Source: Macrocystis pyrifera (lineage: Eukaryota; Sar; Phaeophyceae; Laminariales; Laminariaceae). From it: DNA of 64,000 nt. A program made the translations under genes and the position numbers. Location: contig JASSKH010000007.1 of assembly GCA_031763025.1 (NCBI GenBank), positions 11,700,454 through 11,764,453 on the forward strand, written 5' to 3'. The notes below the pieces were generated by a model that made no database searches, was not told the DNA's origin, and was given only the letters and a program-made list of their open reading frames with translations. Below, one piece after another: positions 62,361 through 64,000 of the stretch (its first letter is position 1; the number at the start of each line of letters is the position of its first letter).

Positions 62361-62450
62361 GAGGGGGGGGGGGGGGGGGGCGTACTCATTTGTTGCTTGC
62401 CTTAGTCATTTGAACCATTGATCACGCATCCCTTTCGAGACGGAGGGGGG
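62361..62450 (-). repeat. ATGAGTAC-type poly(C) module, inverted
   Basis: On the plus strand a G run is followed by CGTACTCATTTGTTGCTTGC and CCATTGATCACGCATCCCTT; the complement matches 56885-56995 closely. Confidence 0.75.
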
Positions 62451-62464
62451 GGGGGCAACGAACT

Positions 62465-62665
62465 CCAGAGCTCTTTACGGGCCATGACCCGGGACACTTC
62501 TTGAAATTTCACTAGTCGCGGGTCGGGTCAGGTCGGGTCGGGTCGGGTCGGGTCGGGTCAGGAGGTTTTCAAACTCTCACGGGTCTGGTCGGGGCAAGGT
62601 TCACCCTTATACCCGACCCGACCCGAGCTGACCCGCAAGGATTGTTTGACTCGAGACCCGTGGCC
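62465..62665. repeat. GGGTC pentamer hairpin element, second copy
   Basis: AGAGCTCTTTACGGGCC, CTTCTTGAAATTTCACTAG, then (GGGTC)n, a spacer, GACCCGACCCGAG and CGAGACCCGTGGCCAGCCCT. Outer GGGCC/GGCCAGCCC ends look like a diverged terminal inverted repeat. Confidence 0.7.
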
Positions 62666-64000
62666 AGCCCTAAAAAAAAGTGGTGTACGGAGTATATACC
62701 ATGCAAGGGAGTGGTACGACACCGGCGTGGCTTGATCCTTCTCGTGTATACTGCCACGCGTTATATTCGAACTACATACAGTACGTACTCCTAGACTGTC
62801 GATAAGATCAAAATGCATCATAATATTGTCTACTATTACAACTACTTACAGATAAAATTTCTCTCTGAGAGTGTTCGGTTGGCACATCCCTGGGCTCTCA
62901 GAGCTCTCTCCCACTTGGACACCGCCTCCGTCTATTACTTGCCGGACCTTTCCAGTGGTTCTTCGTTTTCTCTATTTTTGTACTTTTAAGTTTTTTTTTT
63001 TTTTTCCTTTTTTTTGGGGGGGGTTCCTGTGCGTGCGTGTACTCAGAGCACGGCACCGCGGGCGAGCCAGGCGCGTCGTCGCGGGGTGTCAGCGGGTGCT
63101 GGCGGGTAGAGGGGGGGTTGCAAGGAGCGGCGGTCGCCGTTTTCGTGGCTAGGGCGTCGCGTGTCCATTGAGACACGAGGGAAGCATGAATGGGCTCTGT
63201 CTGGCCTCCTGGTGTGGAATTATTTATTATGTACGAGTTCATAAGGGTCGTTTGGGTCTGCAAAATAATATTCAAGCAGTGGTTATTTTTGCGACCAAGC
63301 TGAAGTTCACAGAGAGAGCTACGCAGTCTTAGCACCAGCATTGTCGAGCTGGCGAACAAGGGCCGCGGTGAGCATCGGGCTTCACACGAGACGGGCGACG
63401 AGGCTCACTGTGGCAGAGAGGGAGGAAAGTTTTACCCGGCCCGAATCGGTGGCGAGGTGGTCGCGAGAGGGGCGGGCTGGCGTACGAGGCTGAGAGAGAA
63501 GCTCTGTTGTTCGATTTTTTTTTCTTTTCGGCTACTTCAAGGTGTTCCAATCAGGCAAAAAATAATTACATGAGAGGGGACGGGGATTCTTGTTTTCTTC
63601 CTGAAATTCTCGGTTTCATTTTCATTGTTTCTGCAATGCTGCTCTGCCGTGCTGTGCTTTCTCTTTCGTATATACGTCATATCAAAAGGAAAAAATAAGT
63701 ACCCTACGAGTACCTGGGGTATGTACGTACGTACGGCATGCGGCGCTCGGGTGCTTTTCCTGGATGGAGAATGGAGCTCTTGGCATTTGCAAATCGCCTG
63801 TTCGCACCGAATTGTTTGGACCGTCTGTTCCGTTCCATTCTTCTTCCTCGTGGGCGAGCGTAGCGGGCGGAACCGCCCGCGACGGGAAGCGCATGTATAT
63901 ATATATATGTAACCCTTCCCCTCTACGTACCCTCGGCCTGCCCCCGCCCCTGCCTTCACCACCGTCACCGACCCAATCTAAAAGCAGCAGCGCTAGAGCT

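Larger units (their letters stand above)
61082..64000. other. Right-hand region, no confirmed exon
   Basis: Apart from the poly(C) module, the inverted ATGAGTAC module and the pentamer hairpin, no supported gene. One exon-like piece on the minus strand (62850-62947; AAG acceptor, strong GTAAGT donor; peptide starts VRQVIDGGGVQVGE) could not be placed in a gene. The upstream MYG1 exons would be expected on this strand. Confidence 0.4.

Noticed and set aside
62871-63359. Frames on both strands near 63 kb
   Set aside because: Weak composition, include homopolymer stretches, and none shows MYG1 N-terminal motifs or other domains.

Overview
This is nuclear DNA of a eukaryote, most likely a stramenopile alga and probably a brown alga. 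The grounds are: multi-exon genes with GT-AG introns of about 0.3-5 kb; a nuclear-encoded plastid protein whose leader has a hydrophobic core followed by S-T-S-A-F (the signal-peptide plus Phe signature of secondary red plastids); recognised genes that alternate between strands; and introns packed with simple repeats and short inverted-repeat transposons. The species is inferred, not proven. No rRNA or tRNA gene, CRISPR array, prokaryotic operon, or retrovirus-like or Polinton-like element was recognised.

Five host genes can be rebuilt or identified from conserved exons. (1) 275-15308 (-): a complete 13-exon gene for a 746-residue plastid protein with six S1 RNA-binding domains and an RG-rich tail; every splice junction keeps phase. 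(2) 15625-23357 (+): a secreted leucine-rich-repeat (ribonuclease-inhibitor type) protein, transcribed head-to-head with gene 1 across 316 bp. It has two frame breaks in low-complexity sequence and runs up to a 100-N gap. (3) 24665-30971 (-): a VAP/VAP27-type MSP-domain protein, partial at both ends. (4) 45437-57378 (+): a mitochondrial carrier (SLC25, carnitine/basic-amino-acid-like), complete except for its first exon. (5) 60801-61019 (-): the terminal exon of a MYG1-family nuclease. Weak candidates are a first exon at 58695-58734 (+) and an ORF at 43807-44111 (-).

The rest is repeats. An approximately 105-bp palindromic MITE is present at 16 sites. A tRNA-derived SINE occurs three times, one copy sitting inside a MITE. 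A second SINE copy holds a Harbinger-like element with TTA target duplications, which in turn holds a 1190-bp hAT-type element with a perfect 8-bp target duplication. This hAT family carries arrays of a 41-bp GGTAC-palindrome unit beside both ends; a related copy at about 41.9-43.5 kb keeps the hAT C-terminal dimerisation domain. Another group of dispersed modules abuts long poly(C)/poly(G) runs of up to about 109 nt.

By region: 0-15 kb is the S1 gene with MITE-rich introns; 15-24 kb the LRR gene; 24-31 kb the VAP gene with many trinucleotide repeats; 31-45 kb an intergenic, transposon-rich stretch; 45-57 kb the carrier gene, whose 4.5-kb fourth visible intron holds the nested transposons; 57-64 kb sparse genes, poly(C) modules and the MYG1 exon.
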